Origin: Saccharibacillus sacchari DSM 19268
Lineage (GTDB): Bacteria > Bacillota > Bacilli > Paenibacillales > Paenibacillaceae
Direction of reading: 5' to 3'
Assembly (NCBI RefSeq): GCF_000585395.1
Contig: NZ_KK073875.1
Span: forward strand, 4,450,524-4,514,523
DNA: 64,000 nucleotides
Numbering within the stretch: the stretch's first letter is position 1; the number at the start of each line of letters is the position of its first letter. The notes under the pieces were generated by a model. It had not been told where the DNA came from. It was given only the letters and a program-made list of their open reading frames with translations, and ran no database searches. The position numbers were made by a program, and so were the translations under genes. Shown piece by piece: positions 20,349 to 29,418 of the stretch.

Positions 20349-21032
20349 TCACGAATTATTTTTTACCGCTAAAAAATGTTTAAGTGCCTTCAGATCGCGA
20401 TCAATCACTTCTTCGAGCGATCGATTGTATATGACGGCAGCCGGATGATACAGCGGAAAAATCGAATAGGAACGTTCGCCGAAAACGTAGCCGGAAACAG
20501 GGTCGTTCATATCTTCGAGTTGCAGCACGGGACCTTCGATCACTTTGCCGTGAAGCGAGGAAATCGTTTCATGACTGCCGATCAGACGATGCAAACCGAC
20601 ATTCCCCATCGGCACGATCACCTGCGGCTGAACATGCTCGATCTCAAAATCCAGAATCGGCGCATGAGCCAACACTTCGTTTTTGGTCGGCGTACGATTG
20701 GAACGACTGATCCGCGGAAGGGTACCCACGGGTGCTCCTGCCACAACCTTGTCTTTAAAAGGACGACTGCGTACGGCACTGGAAATGTAAATGTCCTGAC
20801 GCGTGAGTCCTAGCTTCTCCAGATACTGTTCTAACACCTTCCCTGCCTGACCTGTAAACGGACGACCTTCCACAATTTCCGTCGCGCCTGGCGCTTCTCC
20901 AACAAACATAATCTTTGCCGGAATGGCCCCTTGACCGAGCAAAAAGCCTTCAAGGTCATAGCCTTCGGATCTGCGCAAGCATGCCTTTACAATCTCTTCC
21001 GTTACGGGCGCGCTGCCAAATTCCACGTTCAT
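20349..21032 (-). CDS. Uracil-DNA glycosylase family protein
   Basis: 227 aa from the ATG at 21032 (GGGGG 6 nt upstream). The active-site motif GEAPGATE and catalytic loop context GRPFTGQAGKVLEQYLEKLG are those of family 4/5-type UDGs, with IYISSAVRSRPFKDK and the C-terminal YHPAAVIYN loop also in place. The four Cys ligands of the [4Fe-4S] cluster seen in thermophilic family 4 enzymes are not visible, so it belongs to the cluster-less Firmicute branch. Role: removal of uracil from DNA. Stands alone. Confidence 0.87.
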   Translation of the reverse strand: MNVEFGSAPVTEEIVKACLRRSEGYDLEGFLLGQGAIPAKIMFVGEAPGATEIVEGRPFTGQAGKVLEQYLEKLGLTRQDIYISSAVRSRPFKDKVVAGAPVGTLPRISRSNRTPTKNEVLAHAPILDFEIEHVQPQVIVPMGNVGLHRLIGSHETISSLHGKVIEGPVLQLEDMNDPVSGYVFGERSYSIFPLYHPAAVIYNRSLEEVIDRDLKALKHFLAVKNNS

Positions 21033-21166
21033 AGCCATCCCCCTTTCTTCACTCGCCTCTTCATTATTTACCGGTATTGTTCCTATTTTACCCCAAATCG
21101 GATATTGCGCCAACCTCGACAAAGCCCTTCTTTATAATTTTGTTAACGCTTTCTTCATTATAAACA

Positions 21167-21224
21167 GAAAAGCCGTCCTCCCGCGTTAAGCGAAAGGACG
21201 GCCGTGCAGCAGCAATTGCTGCAC
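21167..21224 (-). terminator. Double hairpin terminator after thuA
   Basis: GTGCAGCA / TGCTGCAC (21204-21224) is followed on the minus strand by GCCGTCCT / AGGACGGC (21172-21202) and TTTTC. The second hairpin is a fair intrinsic terminator. Confidence 0.7.
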
Positions 21225-21287
21225 GCCTTCGATATTCATGTTTCCCCTAAAGTCGGAATTCGTTTGTTTAACGTCGGCAGAGATGTT

Positions 21288-22019
21288 TTAAACGAGTTCC
21301 GGAGCGTGCAATGGACGTACCGGCTGCGAATGCCCATACACCGGTTTAGCCGCAGTCGTCGGATAAGCCCAACGAATCGAATTGGAAATTACGCGGATGA
21401 TATCCTTGTTGTAATACGTCGGGTACGTCTCGTGTCCCGGGCGGAAGTAGAAGATCTTGCCGGAACCGCGGCGGAACGTGCAGCCGCTGCGGAAGACTTC
21501 GCCGCCGGAGAAATTGCTGATAAAGACGATCTCGTCCGGAGTCGGAATATCGAAGAACTCGCCGTACATTTCTTCATGCTCCAGAATGATGTTTTCACCG
21601 ATGCCTTCCGCGATTGGGTGGGAAGGATTAACCGCCCACAGAATCTCTTGCTCACCGGCTTCACGCCATTTCAGATCGCAGCCCGTTCCCATCAGTTTCT
21701 TGAAAGGCTTGGAAAAATGGCCGGAGTGCAATACGATCAGGCCCATGCCTTCGCGCACGCGTTGCGCAACGGCTTCCGCGATCGAGTCGTCAACCAGCTC
21801 GTGCGCCATGTGGCCCCACCAGATCATGACGTCCGTCGAGTCCAACACTTCTCTTGTCAAGCCGTGATCGTCCTCTTCCAGCGTACACGTGCGAATTGCG
21901 AACCCTTCCGGTGTCAGGGCGCGCTCCAGTTGTTTGTGAATACCGTCCGGATATACGGCTTTAACTTCTTCATCTCTGCGTTCGTGCACGAATTCGTTCC
22001 AGATGGTTACATTGATCAT
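21288..22019 (-). CDS. thuA: ThuA-domain protein (trehalose utilization type)
   Basis: 243 aa with a class-I glutamine-amidotransferase-like fold: VTIWNEFVHERRDEEVKAVY at the start, STDVMIWWGHMAHELVDD, GLIVLHSGHFSKPFKKLMGT, EEMYGEFFDIPTPDEIVFI and the closing FRPGHETYPTYY. In rhizobia ThuA acts with the Gfo/Idh protein ThuB on 3-ketotrehalose. Here it sits with Gfo/Idh and TIM-barrel isomerase genes, the same combination, so 3-keto-glycoside breakdown is a reasonable guess. ATG 22019 has AAGGAG; 44 nt after the preceding isomerase gene, so one operon. Confidence 0.88.
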   Translation of the reverse strand: MINVTIWNEFVHERRDEEVKAVYPDGIHKQLERALTPEGFAIRTCTLEEDDHGLTREVLDSTDVMIWWGHMAHELVDDSIAEAVAQRVREGMGLIVLHSGHFSKPFKKLMGTGCDLKWREAGEQEILWAVNPSHPIAEGIGENIILEHEEMYGEFFDIPTPDEIVFISNFSGGEVFRSGCTFRRGSGKIFYFRPGHETYPTYYNKDIIRVISNSIRWAYPTTAAKPVYGHSQPVRPLHAPELV

Positions 22020-22063
22020 CGTCGGTATCTCCTTAGTTATGACTGTAATTTGAGTGCCTTATA

Positions 22064-23032
22064 TTAAACCCACCACATCTCTCCAGCAGGCTCTTCAATG
22101 AGTACCTGTTGAAGATTGCGCACGGCTTTACCGAAGCCTTCATCGACGGACATCAGCCCGTCTTCGTGCTCAATACTAACAACGTAATCGTAGTTTTGCA
22201 ACCGCAGCTCGCTCATCATGTCGGACCACACTTTCAGGTCGTGGCCGTAGCCTACGCTGCGGAAGTTCCATGCCCGATCCTGCATCAACGTGTAGGACTG
22301 CATGTCCGTCAGGCCGTGCATGTTGACGTTGTTTTGATCGATCGTGATATCTTTGGCATGGAAATGGTGAATGGCTCCGGCGCGTCCAAGGATACGGATC
22401 GCTTGAACCGGATCGATGCCTTGCCACCACATATGGCTAGGGTCGAGGTTGGCGCCGATCGCTTCGCTGGTAGCTTCGCGCAAACGCAGCATGGTTGCCG
22501 GCGAATGCACCGAGAAACCGCCGTGCAGTTCGAGTCCTACTTTGACGCCGTGGTCCTGCGCGAACTTCCCTGCATCTTTCCAGTAAGGAATGACTTTGGT
22601 TTCCCACTGCCACTTCAGGATGTCCTGATAATCGTTCGGCCACGGTGCGACCGGCCAGTTCGGATATTTCGCATCCTCATGGTCGCCCGGACAGCCGGAG
22701 AAGGTATTGACAACTTGCACGTCCAAACGCTGCGCCAATTCGATGCTCTTCATAAAGGCATCGTGATCGGCTTTAGCTAATGCTTTTTGCGGGTGGAGCG
22801 GATTGCCGTGGCAGCTTAGCGCACTGATGATCAATCCGCGCGATTCAACCGCTTTTTTGAACGCATCCAGTTTCGACTTGTCGGCCAGCAGTTCTTCCGG
22901 GTTGCAATGTACGTTGCCCGGATGCCCGCCTGTAGGGATTTCTACTGCTTTGAGTCCTTTTTCCGCGATGTAATCGAGCGACTCTTCAAATCCCCGTTCG
23001 TTGAACATTACCATGAATACTCCAAGCTTCAC
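22064..23032 (-). CDS. Sugar phosphate isomerase/epimerase-like TIM barrel
   Basis: 322 aa, AP-endonuclease-2 / xylose-isomerase-like fold. Metal-ligand segments are visible: VGLELHGGFSVHSP (Glu), GANLDPSHMWWQGIDP (Asp, His), HFHAKDI and VVSIEHEDG. GTG start at 23032 with AAGGAGG 7 nt upstream. Proteins of this type next to Gfo/Idh dehydrogenases isomerise or cleave keto-sugar intermediates; the substrate is unknown. Separated from the upstream cluster by 574 bp containing a structured element, so it may have its own promoter. Confidence 0.88.
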   Translation of the reverse strand: MKLGVFMVMFNERGFEESLDYIAEKGLKAVEIPTGGHPGNVHCNPEELLADKSKLDAFKKAVESRGLIISALSCHGNPLHPQKALAKADHDAFMKSIELAQRLDVQVVNTFSGCPGDHEDAKYPNWPVAPWPNDYQDILKWQWETKVIPYWKDAGKFAQDHGVKVGLELHGGFSVHSPATMLRLREATSEAIGANLDPSHMWWQGIDPVQAIRILGRAGAIHHFHAKDITIDQNNVNMHGLTDMQSYTLMQDRAWNFRSVGYGHDLKVWSDMMSELRLQNYDYVVSIEHEDGLMSVDEGFGKAVRNLQQVLIEEPAGEMWWV

Positions 23033-23177
23033 AACCGAACCTCCTTAATTATTATATCCGTATTTTGAGGTGAATCTGAATAGGAAAGAGGTGCGAAAAA
23101 GCCCCTTTTTCCGACATTCGATCGACCAGCGAAATGTACCAGTAATGATGTGGGGCGTGAAGTTCCCATGCGGGTTG

Positions 23178-23322
23178 GAAGCGGGGGGCTACGGGGAAAA
23201 GTCCGTTTCGGTCGCTGTTGAACTCAGAAAATTGGATTGGAATTAATAATGGGATTTTCCGAGTTCAAAGGCGATCACTTGCGTTCCTGCACTGGACTTC
23301 TCCCCTTCGCCGTATAGCTTCG
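23178..23322 (+). repeat. Structured element copy C, sense strand plus
   Basis: Member of the family described in the findings. Inner stem GAACTCAGAAAA (23220-23231) / TTTTCCGAGTTC (23255-23266), one mismatch; outer stem GGGGAAAAGTCC (23193-23204) / GGACTTCTCCCC (23294-23305), one mismatch. Conserved words TCGCTGT, GGATTGGA and TTCAAAGGCG are in the family order. Unlike the others it does not follow a same-strand gene, so it may be a free-standing RNA or a relic. Confidence 0.75.
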
Positions 23323-23436
23323 CAAAAGCAAAGGAACTTCATTTTTCGAAAAAGTAAATAAAAACATAAAAGATACAGATAAGGGCTAAGTGAGCGAGAT
23401 GAGGATTCGCTCGCTGGCGCCGGTGATTAAAAGCGA

Positions 23437-23463
23437 AGCGGGAGCTGGGCACCCGCTTTTTTT
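23437..23463 (+). terminator. Plus-strand terminator downstream of element C
   Basis: AGCGGG pairs with CCCGCT around an AGCTGGGCA loop, followed by seven T on the plus strand. No plus-strand gene precedes it, which suggests that it ends a non-coding transcript containing element C. Confidence 0.6.
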
Positions 23464-23511
23464 AAATCCTTACACTTATGGAACGCAGAAAGCGTTTGAA
23501 CAGATCACTTT

Positions 23512-23552
23512 TCGGCAGAACTTTTGGGTGCAACTGGAAAGTTTCTGCCGGA
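23512..23552 (-). other. Hairpin downstream of the Gfo/Idh operon
   Basis: TCGGCAGAACTTT pairs with AAAGTTTCTGCCGGA with one bulge, 55 nt past the stop of the minus-strand dehydrogenase gene. No T run follows; probably a transcript-end or stability structure. Confidence 0.5.
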
Positions 23553-23606
23553 AGGGATTTGGATCAGAGTCCGCTTATGCCGGCGTTCTTCAGCGCATAA
23601 GGAATC

Positions 23607-24689
23607 TTAGTTGAAGTATACGGCTTTGCCGGTTTTGGCGGACTCGTAGAGGGCTTCGAGAATTTGGGTCACCACGAGGGCTTGTTCCGGTTTAACGACC
23701 GGATCTTTGTCTTCGAGGATCGCTTCGAGCCATTGGCGAGCTTCGCGGTCTTCGGCGTTTTCGGAGCCGCCGTCATAGAAAGCTACGCCGCCGGAGCCGA
23801 AGTCGACTTTGGTTTCGACAAGGCGGCTGCGGTTTTCGCCGTTGATATGCAGGCCGTCAGCCATGTCTGCGCCGCCTTCGGTGCCGCAAAGCAGCGTTTG
23901 GGCTTCGCCGAATTTGCGCACGTTGAGCGCCCAACTGGATTCGAGCACGATCGTTGCGCCGTTCTCCATTTTGATGAAGCCGAACGCGGAATCTTCGACT
24001 TTGAATTGTTCCGGATCCCACGGTCCGAAAGCGTTGGCTGCATTTTCGCGGCTGCCGAGCTTATGGAAGGTCGAGCCCATGACGCTTTGCGGCTTGTAGT
24101 TGTCCATCAGCCAGAGAGTCAGGTCAAGCGCATGCGTGCCGATATCGATCAACGGACCTCCGCCTTGTTTTTCTTCGTCGAGGAACACGCCCCAAGTCGG
24201 AACGGCGCGGCGGCGCAGTGCGATCGCTTTGCCGAAGTAGATATCGCCGAGCTCGCCTTTTTCGCACATGTCTTTCAAGTGCAGGCTGTCGTCGCGGAAG
24301 CGGTTTTGGTAAGCGATCGAAAGTTTTTTGCCCGTACGCTCTGCCGCTTCGATCATGCTGCGCGCTTCTTCCGTCGTTTTGGCCATCGGTTTTTCGCACA
24401 GGACATGCTTGCCGGCTTCAAGTGCCGCAATCGTGATTTCCGCGTGGGAATCGTTCGGCGTGCAGACGTGAACGACTTCGATGCTTGCATCTTTCAGCAA
24501 TTCCGTATAATCCGTATAGACTTTGGCACCTTCGGCGCCGTATTTGTCGGCAGCTTCTTGAGCACGGGATTCGACGAGGTCGCAAAAAGCGACGAGTACG
24601 GCTTTATCTTGTCTGGACAGAGCCGGAAGGTGCTTGCCGTTGGCAATGCCTCCACAACCGATTACGGCGACGTTAAGCGTTTTAGACAT
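23607..24689 (-). CDS. Gfo/Idh/MocA-family oxidoreductase 1
   Basis: 360 aa. Rossmann nucleotide-binding start NVAVIGCGGIANGKHLPALS, the family EKP motif (HVLCEKPMAKTTEEARSMIE) and GGGPLIDIGTHALDLTLWLM with the catalytic Asp/His. NAD(P)-dependent oxidation or reduction of a sugar or polyol. The start overlaps the preceding isomerase gene by 8 bp and its AAGGAG lies in that gene's last codons, so translation is coupled and the pair is a functional unit. Substrate unknown. Confidence 0.92.
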   Translation of the reverse strand: MSKTLNVAVIGCGGIANGKHLPALSRQDKAVLVAFCDLVESRAQEAADKYGAEGAKVYTDYTELLKDASIEVVHVCTPNDSHAEITIAALEAGKHVLCEKPMAKTTEEARSMIEAAERTGKKLSIAYQNRFRDDSLHLKDMCEKGELGDIYFGKAIALRRRAVPTWGVFLDEEKQGGGPLIDIGTHALDLTLWLMDNYKPQSVMGSTFHKLGSRENAANAFGPWDPEQFKVEDSAFGFIKMENGATIVLESSWALNVRKFGEAQTLLCGTEGGADMADGLHINGENRSRLVETKVDFGSGGVAFYDGGSENAEDREARQWLEAILEDKDPVVKPEQALVVTQILEALYESAKTGKAVYFN

Positions 24690-25452
24690 TCAATTTTGCT
24701 CCTTCTGCTGCGTATTTTTTAACCCATTCCATGCTTGTAGCAATACTTTCGAGCGGTTGGCCGCCTGCACAGTAGTCCTGTTCGACAACGATCCACTTCA
24801 CTCCTGCTTCGATTGCGGCATCCGCGATGGCTGCAAGATTGACTTCGCCTACGCCCAGTTCAGCCGTAATGGCTTTTCCGTCGGCATCGCGCGTCATGTC
24901 TTTCAAGTGAATGATCGGCAGGCGTCCTTTGTAGCGATTGATGTATTCGACCGGATCGTAACCGCCGTAGTGTACCCAACACGTATCCATCTCGACTTGC
25001 AGGTCTTCGGCCGGAACGGCATCGTACATGGCGTCGAACACCGGCTTGCCGTCGACTTCTTCCGTCATTTCGAAGTCGTGGTTATGATAAGCCAGCACGG
25101 CGCCCTGCTTGCGGGTACGCTCGCCGAGGTCTTTCAGATTCGCGAAGACTTTGTCCCACTGGCGATCTTCTTCCACCAGGTAAGGGACGATCAGCGTATT
25201 GTTGCCGATTTGTTTGTTATACGCGATTTCCGCGTCGAGATGCTCAAGCAGTTGGGCGTACGCCGTATGCGTGCCGAGCGCCGTCAATCCAAGCTCGTCG
25301 AGAATCGACTTTACTTCTTCTGCGCCGCGGCCGAAGAACGTATGGAATTCCACGCCTTTGTAACCCAGGGCGGCTACCTTCTCAAGCGTTCCGCGGAAAT
25401 CTTTTTCCATTTCTTCGCGTACGGTGTACAACTGCAATCCTACTTGCGTCAT
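24682..25452 (-). CDS. Sugar phosphate isomerase/epimerase-like TIM barrel 2
   Basis: 256 aa from the ATG at 25452 (GGTGGAG 6 nt upstream; a GTG further up overlaps that site). AP-endonuclease-2 fold with VGLQLYTVREEMEKDF, AYHNHDFEM (Glu/His region), QVEMDTCWVHYGGYDP and IIHLKDM. Resembles IolE-like or YcjR-like isomerases that work with Gfo/Idh dehydrogenases on 3-keto sugars; YcjR-type 3-keto epimerisation is one option. Sits between two Gfo/Idh genes in an operon. Confidence 0.88.
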   Translation of the reverse strand: MTQVGLQLYTVREEMEKDFRGTLEKVAALGYKGVEFHTFFGRGAEEVKSILDELGLTALGTHTAYAQLLEHLDAEIAYNKQIGNNTLIVPYLVEEDRQWDKVFANLKDLGERTRKQGAVLAYHNHDFEMTEEVDGKPVFDAMYDAVPAEDLQVEMDTCWVHYGGYDPVEYINRYKGRLPIIHLKDMTRDADGKAITAELGVGEVNLAAIADAAIEAGVKWIVVEQDYCAGGQPLESIATSMEWVKKYAAEGAKLNV

Positions 25453-25476
25453 TGTGTACTCCACCTTTTCATCAAA

Positions 25477-26568
25477 TTATAATTTGAGCGAATCGTGTCT
25501 TGCGGCGGGAACTTTGTACGAGCTGTCGAGCGTGACATGACGGCTCTCCGCGGATGAGTGCATAAAAGCATGCATTGCTTCCAGCACGTGATAAGCCAGC
25601 TCTCCGCTTGCCCGATGACGACGGTTTTCCCGAATGCTTTTGACCATGTCTTCGACGCCCAGCCCCCGCTCGTTGCGGGCACTCTCGAATATAGGCTGAA
25701 GAATCTCCCAATTTTCCGATCCGGCGCGGCGCAATCTGACATCCCCGCCGAAAAAGTTCGGATCAGGAAGCGACAGCGTCCCTGCCGTGCCGTAGATTTC
25801 CATCCGCGGCAATTCGGTAGCTCCCCGCACGTCGAAACTCATAATCATCGTCACGATCGGTCCGCCCGCGAAATCCAGCGTCCCTGCCAAATGGGTCGGG
25901 GTCTGAACCGTGATCGGAGTTCCCGCTTTCGGCCCTGAGCCGATTACGCGATCGGGAATCTGGATGCCGGTCGATGAGCTGATCCGCTGAATCGGGCCCA
26001 GAAGATTGACCAATGCCGACAAGTAGTAAGGTCCCATATCGAACATCGGACCTCCGCCGTAGGCATAAAAGAACTCGGGGTCCGTATGCCAACCTTCCGG
26101 ACCTCCGCCAAGCATGAAAGCCGTTCCCGCAACCGGTCGACCGATCAATCCTTCCTCGATCGCGCGGCGGGCCGTGCTGAGCCCCGCGCCCAAAAAAGTA
26201 TCCGGCGCGCAGCCTACAGCGAGGTTCCGCTTGGCGGCCTCGTCGAGAATCAGGCGGGCATCCTCCAATGAGACGGCAAGCGGCTTTTCTCCATAAACGT
26301 GTTTGCCGGCCTCAATAGCAGCCAGATGTACAGAAGCGTGACTGGCAGGAATCGTCAGGTTGATGACCAACTGTATCGATTCGTTTTCCATTAACTCTTC
26401 CACTGTGCAAGCGGTTGCAATGCCGAATTCGGCAGCACGTTCTTCCGCCTTTTCGAGTACACGGTCGGCGAGCGCAACCACTTCGATCCATTCGCTCGCG
26501 GCTAGATTTTGCAAGTATATCGCGCTGATGTTGCCGCAGCCGACAATTCCGGTCTTCATGCGTGTCAA
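25477..26568 (-). CDS. Gfo/Idh/MocA-family oxidoreductase 2
   Basis: 363 aa from a TTG at 26568 that has AAGGAG about 10 nt upstream; an ATG at 26559 (MKTGIVGCGN) fits the family start better but is further from the site. Rossmann motif GIVGCGNISAIYLQNL, EKP motif (HVYGEKPLAVSLEDARLILD), GGGPMFDMGPYYLSAL. Only distantly like the other dehydrogenase here, so they are not recent duplicates. First gene of the operon, divergent from an AraC regulator. Confidence 0.9.
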   Translation of the reverse strand: MTRMKTGIVGCGNISAIYLQNLAASEWIEVVALADRVLEKAEERAAEFGIATACTVEELMENESIQLVINLTIPASHASVHLAAIEAGKHVYGEKPLAVSLEDARLILDEAAKRNLAVGCAPDTFLGAGLSTARRAIEEGLIGRPVAGTAFMLGGGPEGWHTDPEFFYAYGGGPMFDMGPYYLSALVNLLGPIQRISSSTGIQIPDRVIGSGPKAGTPITVQTPTHLAGTLDFAGGPIVTMIMSFDVRGATELPRMEIYGTAGTLSLPDPNFFGGDVRLRRAGSENWEILQPIFESARNERGLGVEDMVKSIRENRRHRASGELAYHVLEAMHAFMHSSAESRHVTLDSSYKVPAARHDSLKL

Positions 26569-26752
26569 AAGAACACCACTCCTTCGTGTCGATTACCAAG
26601 TTGCTCGATCGCCGAAATATTCTCGGTTTCTTTTGTTCGTGGTTGGTTCGCTTTCATGGTATTGCATATCGATTTGTATTAAAATGAAGAATATAATCGA
26701 AACATGAACAATCTGGTCATTATTTTATTTTCTTTTTCAAGGAGTAGCTGAT

Positions 26753-27577
26753 ATGCAGACGACTGACCTCCCTTGCCAAGTATTTACCGCAGGATTTTCC
26801 TTCCACCGTACTCCTTTTCACGTTCACCGAACGGAAGGCCTTGGCAGTTATCTGCTTCGCCTTCAGACGGACGGCACTTCCGAAGCTCTCGTTGATGGAA
26901 AAATGCAACGGATTGAAGCCGGAGACCTGCTGCTCTACGGGCCGGACGAGACGTATGAACTCAAAATTTTCCCTCCTTCGCCTACGGATAACCGCGAGCG
27001 GCCGATGGAAAGCGGGGATTACCACATCTTTTTTGGCGGCGAATGGATCGATCGTTGGTGGAACGAACGCAAGCGCCCAACCAAGATCAACATTCCGCTC
27101 AGCGAAGGACTGCTCGGTTTGTTCCGGCAGATCGTGATCGAGCAGCGCCGCATTTCCAATCCGGACCCGCGCATTTCGGATTATTATTTGCGCATTTTAT
27201 GCCTGGAGACGGATCGTTTGCTGAATGAACAGCCGATTTCGTCAGGCAAAACCTTTCTGGCTTATCGCATCAAACAGTATATCGAAGAAAACGCCTCTTC
27301 CCTGTTCAAACTCGAAGACGTCTCTTCTTATGTGGACATCAGCGTCTCCCGCTGCGTTCATCTGTTCAAGGATACGTTCGGGATCAGCATCATGCAGTAT
27401 GCCCTCGAAGTGCGGCTCGATATGGCAAAAGAACGAATCGTGTTCAGTCCGATGCCGCTCGAACAAGTCGCCGAGACATCAGGGTTTGCCAACTATACGT
27501 ATTTTCACCGGGTATTCCGCAGCAAATTCGGCATGTCGCCGAAAGAGTTCCGGCATACGCGGCAGGAGAAGATGTAA
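26753..27577 (+). CDS. AraC-family regulator, probable activator of the sugar cluster
   Basis: 274 aa. N-terminal cupin-like sensing domain (~1-165, DGKMQRIEAGDLLLYGPDET) and two C-terminal HTH motifs (~185-270: LFKLEDVSSYVDISVSRCVH and SPMPLEQVAETSGFANYTYF, closing FRSKFGMSPKEFRH). ATG 26753 has AAGGAG. A TATAAT at 26692-26697 lies 56 bp upstream without a good -35. Divergent from the dehydrogenase-isomerase operon, the usual place for a sugar-responsive regulator of that operon. Confidence 0.92.
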   Translation: MQTTDLPCQVFTAGFSFHRTPFHVHRTEGLGSYLLRLQTDGTSEALVDGKMQRIEAGDLLLYGPDETYELKIFPPSPTDNRERPMESGDYHIFFGGEWIDRWWNERKRPTKINIPLSEGLLGLFRQIVIEQRRISNPDPRISDYYLRILCLETDRLLNEQPISSGKTFLAYRIKQYIEENASSLFKLEDVSSYVDISVSRCVHLFKDTFGISIMQYALEVRLDMAKERIVFSPMPLEQVAETSGFANYTYFHRVFRSKFGMSPKEFRHTRQEKM

Positions 27578-27582
27578 CGCGT

Positions 27583-27626
27583 GAAAAATCCCGTTCGAAC
27601 GCTTCAGGCGCTTGAACGGGATTTTC
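27583..27626. terminator. Bidirectional terminator after araC-type gene
   Basis: AAAATCCCGTTCGAACGC pairs with GCGCTTGAACGGGATTTT. It lies between two convergent genes and has A and T tracts on both sides of the stem. Confidence 0.85.
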
Positions 27627-27647
27627 ATTGTGGCAGGAGGATTCCCT

Positions 27648-28034
27648 CTAACCATTCGATTCGCGTTTCTTTTTCTTCATTTGCTCGATCTCTTCAGCCA
27701 CGACCATACCCAGATCTTCATTGCCGAACATCGTGAGAACGCCGAGCAGCGTATCGTTGGTGATATCGCCGGCTTCCTCCTTGGAAACGGTCAGCTCCAG
27801 TCCGCGCGCCAAGCGTTCGTTCGCCTGCTGCTCCGGATAGGCTCTGGAATAGAGTTCCACCGGATCGAGGCCGTTGTTGATACACCACTGCGCATAAACG
27901 AGAATCATCATGTCTTCCTCTTGGCGGTAGACCTCCACGATTTTCTCCTGCGTTTCCTTTTCCAGCTCGCGCCGTCCTTCCGTACTTTCGTAGCGCTCAT
28001 AATCGACGTCCCGGTTCTCGTCGTAATCGTTCAT
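27648..28034 (-). CDS. Conserved-looking hypothetical acidic protein
   Basis: 128 aa, highly charged, predicted soluble and largely helical; no signal peptide or membrane segment. Segment EEDMMILVYAQWCINNGLDP at ~38-58 and ERLARGLELTVSKEEAGDIT at ~72-92; a Lys-rich end (MKKKKRESNG). Clear AGGAGG site before the ATG. I do not recognise the family. Convergent with the AraC gene, divergent from msrAB. Confidence 0.75.
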   Translation of the reverse strand: MNDYDENRDVDYERYESTEGRRELEKETQEKIVEVYRQEEDMMILVYAQWCINNGLDPVELYSRAYPEQQANERLARGLELTVSKEEAGDITNDTLLGVLTMFGNEDLGMVVAEEIEQMKKKKRESNG

Positions 28035-28346
28035 TTTTCGTCCAACCTCCTTTCATTTAAAATAGATTTTGCCTTTTTCCATGAACAAGGCGCGTTGCAA
28101 TGTCTCGGCAGGAGTCATGCAGCAGCTTCCTTTTCGAGTATACGCGCCCGACGCTGGATTGGCAAAGCAATAACCATCATGCGCAACCCGTTGATTCGTC
28201 AACCGCCGGAACGTTTATCTAGGCTTGTGTGCGTAAAGAAGCGCCGGCACTTGCGCAAGCTTCAAAAACGTTTATAATTTAAAATATAACTTCTAATTAA
28301 TTGCGCATCAAACAATTGATTCAAATAAAAATACGGAGGGATTTAC
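28035..28346. other. 312-bp intergenic region upstream of msrAB
   Basis: Contains a TATAAT at 28273-28278 on the plus strand with a weak ACTTGC -35 at 17 nt spacing, a candidate msrAB promoter with a ~65-nt leader. Nothing else recognised. Confidence 0.5.
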
Positions 28347-29321
28347 ATGGCCGATTATCCATCTTCTATGATCGAAAAAGCAACGTTCGCGGGAGGCTGC
28401 TTCTGGTGCATGGTCACCCCGTTCGAAGATTTGCCGGGCATCGTGAAAGTCGTCTCCGGCTATACCGGCGGACACACGGAAAACCCAACTTATAAAGAAG
28501 TATGTTCGGAAACGACGGGACACGTCGAAGCGGTTCAAATCACGTATAACCCTGAACTGTTCCCGTACGAAAAATTGTTGGAACTGTTCTGGCAGCAAAT
28601 CGATCCTACTGACGGCGGCGGACAATTCCACGACCGCGGTTCCTCTTACGGTACGGCAATCTTTACCCATACGGACGAACAGCGCATCAAAGCCGAAGCT
28701 TCCAAAAAAGCCCTCGGCGAAAGCGGACGCTTTGACAAGCCGATCGTAACGCCGATCCGTCCGGCCGAAACGTTCTACGAAGCGGAAGAGTACCATCAAG
28801 ACTACCATAAGAAAAACCCGGGCCACTATAAACGCTACAAAAAAGCCTCCGGCCGCGAAGCGTTTATCGAGGATCATTGGAAAACAACCGTCAACAAAGA
28901 CGATCTCAAACAGCGTTTAAGCGAAATACAGTATAACGTGACGCAAAAAAACGGCACCGAGCCTGCTTTCCATAACGAGTTCTGGGATCATCACGGCGAA
29001 GGCATCTACGTCGACATCGTCTCGGGCGAGCCGCTGTTCAGCTCACGCGACAAATACGACTCGGGCTGCGGATGGCCAAGCTTCACCCGTCCGATCCGCG
29101 ATTATCACGTGAAGGAAAAAGTCGACCTGACGCATTTCATGATTCGCACCGAAGTGCGCAGCAAAGAAGCCGACTCCCATCTGGGCCACGTATTCGACGA
29201 CGGTCCGGGTCCGGACGGTCTGCGCTATTGCATCAACTCCGCCGCGCTGCGGTTCGTGCCTGCGGAAAAGCTCGATGAAGAAGGCTACGGCGAATATCGC
29301 GCGTTGTTTGCTCAATCCTGA
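28347..29321 (+). CDS. msrAB: Bifunctional peptide methionine sulfoxide reductase MsrA/MsrB
   Basis: 324 aa fusion. MsrA part ~1-165 with catalytic C18 in GGCFWC; MsrB part ~180-315 with [18 protein letters not shown], a resolving Cys in SGCGWPSF and catalytic C295 in [10 protein letters not shown]. The CxxC zinc pairs of many MsrB proteins are absent, as in Bacillus MsrB. Together the two domains reduce both S- and R-methionine sulfoxide in oxidised proteins. ATG 28347 follows GGAGGG. Confidence 0.96.
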   Translation: MADYPSSMIEKATFAGGCFWCMVTPFEDLPGIVKVVSGYTGGHTENPTYKEVCSETTGHVEAVQITYNPELFPYEKLLELFWQQIDPTDGGGQFHDRGSSYGTAIFTHTDEQRIKAEASKKALGESGRFDKPIVTPIRPAETFYEAEEYHQDYHKKNPGHYKRYKKASGREAFIEDHWKTTVNKDDLKQRLSEIQYNVTQKNGTEPAFHNEFWDHHGEGIYVDIVSGEPLFSSRDKYDSGCGWPSFTRPIRDYHVKEKVDLTHFMIRTEVRSKEADSHLGHVFDDGPGPDGLRYCINSAALRFVPAEKLDEEGYGEYRALFAQS

Positions 29322-29361
29322 AGCCAACTTTGCCCGACAGCAGAATCAATCTCGGCATGAC

Positions 29362-29398
29362 AAAAACGGATTCCGTCATCAGACGGAATCCGTTTTTG
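29362..29398. terminator. Bidirectional terminator after msrAB
   Basis: AAAAACGGATTCCGTC / GACGGAATCCGTTTTT with an ATCA loop, between convergent msrAB and the FMN reductase gene. Confidence 0.88.
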
Positions 29399-29418
29399 TG
29401 TCAGCCTATAAAAGAATC

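Larger units (their letters stand above)
23033..23606. other. 574-bp gene-free region inside the sugar cluster
   Basis: Holds a structured repeat element (23178-23322), a plus-strand terminator-like hairpin (23437-23463), a GTGAGCGA/TCGCTCGC hairpin near 23389-23415, and a strong hairpin at 23512-23552. No protein-coding frame with a ribosome binding site was found. Confidence 0.7.

Noticed and set aside
23390-23614. A 74-codon plus-strand frame in the sugar cluster gap
   Set aside because: No ribosome binding site, and it spans a terminator hairpin with seven T.
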